From the NCBI GenBank assembly GCA_964472945.1, contig CAYYNM010000165.1, positions 1-7,662 of the forward strand: DNA of 7,662 nt, written 5' to 3'. Below, in pieces: positions 7,081 to 7,662 of the stretch. The stretch comes from QPIN01 sp964472945 (GTDB lineage: Bacteria > Pseudomonadota > Gammaproteobacteria > Methylococcales > Methylomonadaceae). Under the pieces are notes generated by a model that was not told where the DNA came from, did no database searches, and was given only the letters and a program-made list of their open reading frames with translations. A program made the translations under genes and the position numbers. How positions within the stretch are numbered: the stretch's first letter is position 1; the number at the start of each line of letters is the position of its first letter.

Positions 7081-7248
7081 CAGGCAGGTATCCGGACTTA
7101 TAAGTGGTTAAATTTAATATGCTTTAACCGAAAAAATCACCTTCCCATATTAAAATACAGTGGCTTAAGATTTTTTCTTAACTTATCTACCGTTGCGGGG
7201 GCAGTGTCGGCATAATGATAGACTATCACGCACCGACTTCCCATTTAA
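7078..7248 (-). ncRNA. Cobalamin (adenosylcobalamin-class) riboswitch aptamer
   Basis: Read on the minus strand, the conserved blocks appear in order: GGGAAGTCGGTG, CCGACACTGCCCCCGCAACGG (as two adjoining conserved blocks), AAGCCACTG, TGGGAAGG, and the B12-box variant AAGTCCGGATACCTGCC at 7099-7083. Order and spacing match the family consensus. It lies about 115 nt before ATG 6968 in the single leader serving the porin and cbtA. When B12 is plentiful it should lower expression. No U-rich terminator hairpin is seen between aptamer and ATG, so control is probably translational or Rho-linked. Exact outer limits (helix P1) are approximate. Confidence 0.95.
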
Positions 7249-7273
7249 GATTTTATTATTTAATAACAAAATC
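7249..7273 (-). other. AT-rich hairpin at the 5' end of the riboswitch leader
   Basis: GATTTT and AAAATC form the ends of an imperfect palindrome with a TTATT/AATAA inner stem and one bulged base. It falls between the predicted transcription start and the aptamer, so it would be the first fold in the transcript. It could stabilise the 5' end; no specific role is known. Confidence 0.3.
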
Positions 7274-7290
7274 ACCAAAAAGAGCGAGCA

Positions 7291-7319
7291 AGTATATTTA
7301 TCTTAAACTTTAAATGCAA
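7291..7319 (-). promoter_or_regulatory. Sigma70-like promoter for the riboswitch-porin-cbtA unit
   Basis: On the minus strand a -35-like TTGCAT (7319-7314) is followed after exactly 17 bp by a -10-like TATACT (7296-7291, five of six consensus bases). Transcription would start near 7284, about 35 nt before the aptamer, giving a leader of roughly 315 nt. The -35 is only 3 of 6, so strength is uncertain. Confidence 0.55.
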
Positions 7320-7366
7320 CTATTTATTTACCAGTGAGACTTTAGCCCACTATAGAGACAATTTTT

Positions 7367-7392
7367 ATCCATTATTGTGGACGATAATGGAT
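7367..7392. repeat. 9-bp inverted repeat upstream of the riboswitch promoter
   Basis: ATCCATTAT (7367-7375) and ATAATGGAT (7384-7392) are perfect inverted copies around TGTGGACG. The left side (7365-7380) also matches 4878-4893 inside palindromic copy 1 at 14 of 16 bases, so this is probably another fragment of the same repeat family. Confidence 0.45.
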
Positions 7393-7395
7393 TGA

Positions 7396-7485
7396 ATCTG
7401 TTTGATAAAACTGTTTTAAGAACTTATCCTTCATTTAGCCTGTTCTTGCCATGAAGTATGTAGGTTAAAACCTATCCACCCCTCA
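7396..7485 (+). repeat. Diverged palindromic repeat element, copy 2
   Basis: ATCTGTTTGAT through CTTATCC (7396-7429) aligns with 4851-4883 at 30 of 34 columns, and TCTTGC and the terminal hairpin are also shared. The hairpin TAGGTT-AA-AACCTA (7461-7474) replaces a C-G pair of copy 1 with T-A on both arms, a compensatory change that keeps the fold. The GC-rich closing stem of copy 1 is lost and about 12 bp are missing, so this copy looks decayed. Both copies point the same way. Confidence 0.55.
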
Positions 7486-7526
7486 CTCTAGCTGCTTGGT
7501 AAAATTTCAAGAAGTTATAGCTCTAG

Positions 7527-7662
7527 GAGGCTGTCCGAGAATAGAAACCGTCGCGAGGGAAAGCCCTTTTGAGTCAATTTTTTCGTTCATTTGAGGCGAA
7601 TAGTTGCGCTATTCAACGAAAATGAACGGGGAAAGTGGCCAAAAGGGCTTTTTCCGTAGCAG
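7527..7662 (+). mobile_element. Long imperfect hairpin, possible MITE or IS end (runs to window edge)
   Basis: About 40 base pairs join 7558-7603 with 7609-7655. The outer stem is GGAAAGCCCTTTTG with CAAAAGGGC-tt-TTTCC, the middle stem CGTTCATTT with AAATGAACG, and the inner stem GAATAG with CTATTC around TTGCG. Between them the arms stay paired if G-U pairs are allowed in the plus-strand RNA. GGCTGTCCGAGAAT at 7529-7542 looks like an IS terminal-repeat start. No transposase is in the window, so this may be the end of an IS continuing rightward or a complete non-autonomous element. The family is not identified. Confidence 0.5.

Larger units (their letters stand above)
6969..7662. other. Gene-free stretch right of the porin: riboswitch leader and repeats
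   Basis: No protein gene is supported here. From left to right it holds the porin RBS and leader hairpins, the cobalamin aptamer, its promoter, an inverted repeat at 7367-7392, palindromic repeat copy 2 and the large terminal hairpin. The parts between them show nothing recognisable. Confidence 0.6.

Noticed and set aside
1..7662. CRISPR array, tRNA or rRNA
   Set aside because: No regularly spaced repeats and no tRNA or rRNA signature was seen on either strand.

Overview
The window is low-GC DNA that reads like an accessory stretch of a gammaproteobacterial chromosome. The protein types fit this: a large hybrid histidine kinase, a REC-GGDEF-EAL regulator and a CbtA transporter. The genus cannot be fixed from the sequence; a methanotroph or sulfur oxidiser is a guess. 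The window holds four protein genes in two convergent units, plus several non-coding structures.

Left part (1-4773). An AT-rich leader without a gene (1-427) carries several DnaA-box-like 9-mers and an inverted repeat just upstream of the first gene. Two co-directional genes follow, 12 nt apart by the preferred start. The first (428-3040, TTG start) is a membrane hybrid histidine kinase with HisKA, HATPase, two receivers, an Hpt domain and a helical tail. The second (3053-4750) is a response regulator with receiver, GGDEF and EAL domains, in which every catalytic motif looks intact. Together they form a plausible phosphorelay that sets cyclic-di-GMP levels. A weak hairpin terminator overlaps the second stop codon.

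Middle (4774-5030). This convergent intergenic stretch has a short hexamer repeat and a branched palindromic element of about 100 bp.

Right part, minus strand (7319 down to 5031). A sigma70-like promoter leads into a well-conserved cobalamin riboswitch. A leader follows with a candidate kissing hairpin and a possible Shine-Dalgarno-sequestering switch. The transcript then encodes an OprD-like outer-membrane porin (5739-6968) and CbtA, the predicted cobalt transporter (5031-5732). No cbtB is present. The layout suggests a B12-repressed route for cobalt, or a cobalt chelate or corrinoid, across both membranes: the porin in the outer membrane and CbtA in the inner one.

Far right (7320-7662). 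A diverged second copy of the palindromic element lies here, so the two copies bracket the riboswitch-porin-cbtA unit as direct repeats. At the edge is a very long imperfect hairpin (7558-7655) that looks like a MITE or IS-end structure and may run past the window. The most interesting signals are the CbtB-less riboswitch/porin/CbtA unit, the repeats bracketing it, and the terminal hairpin element.
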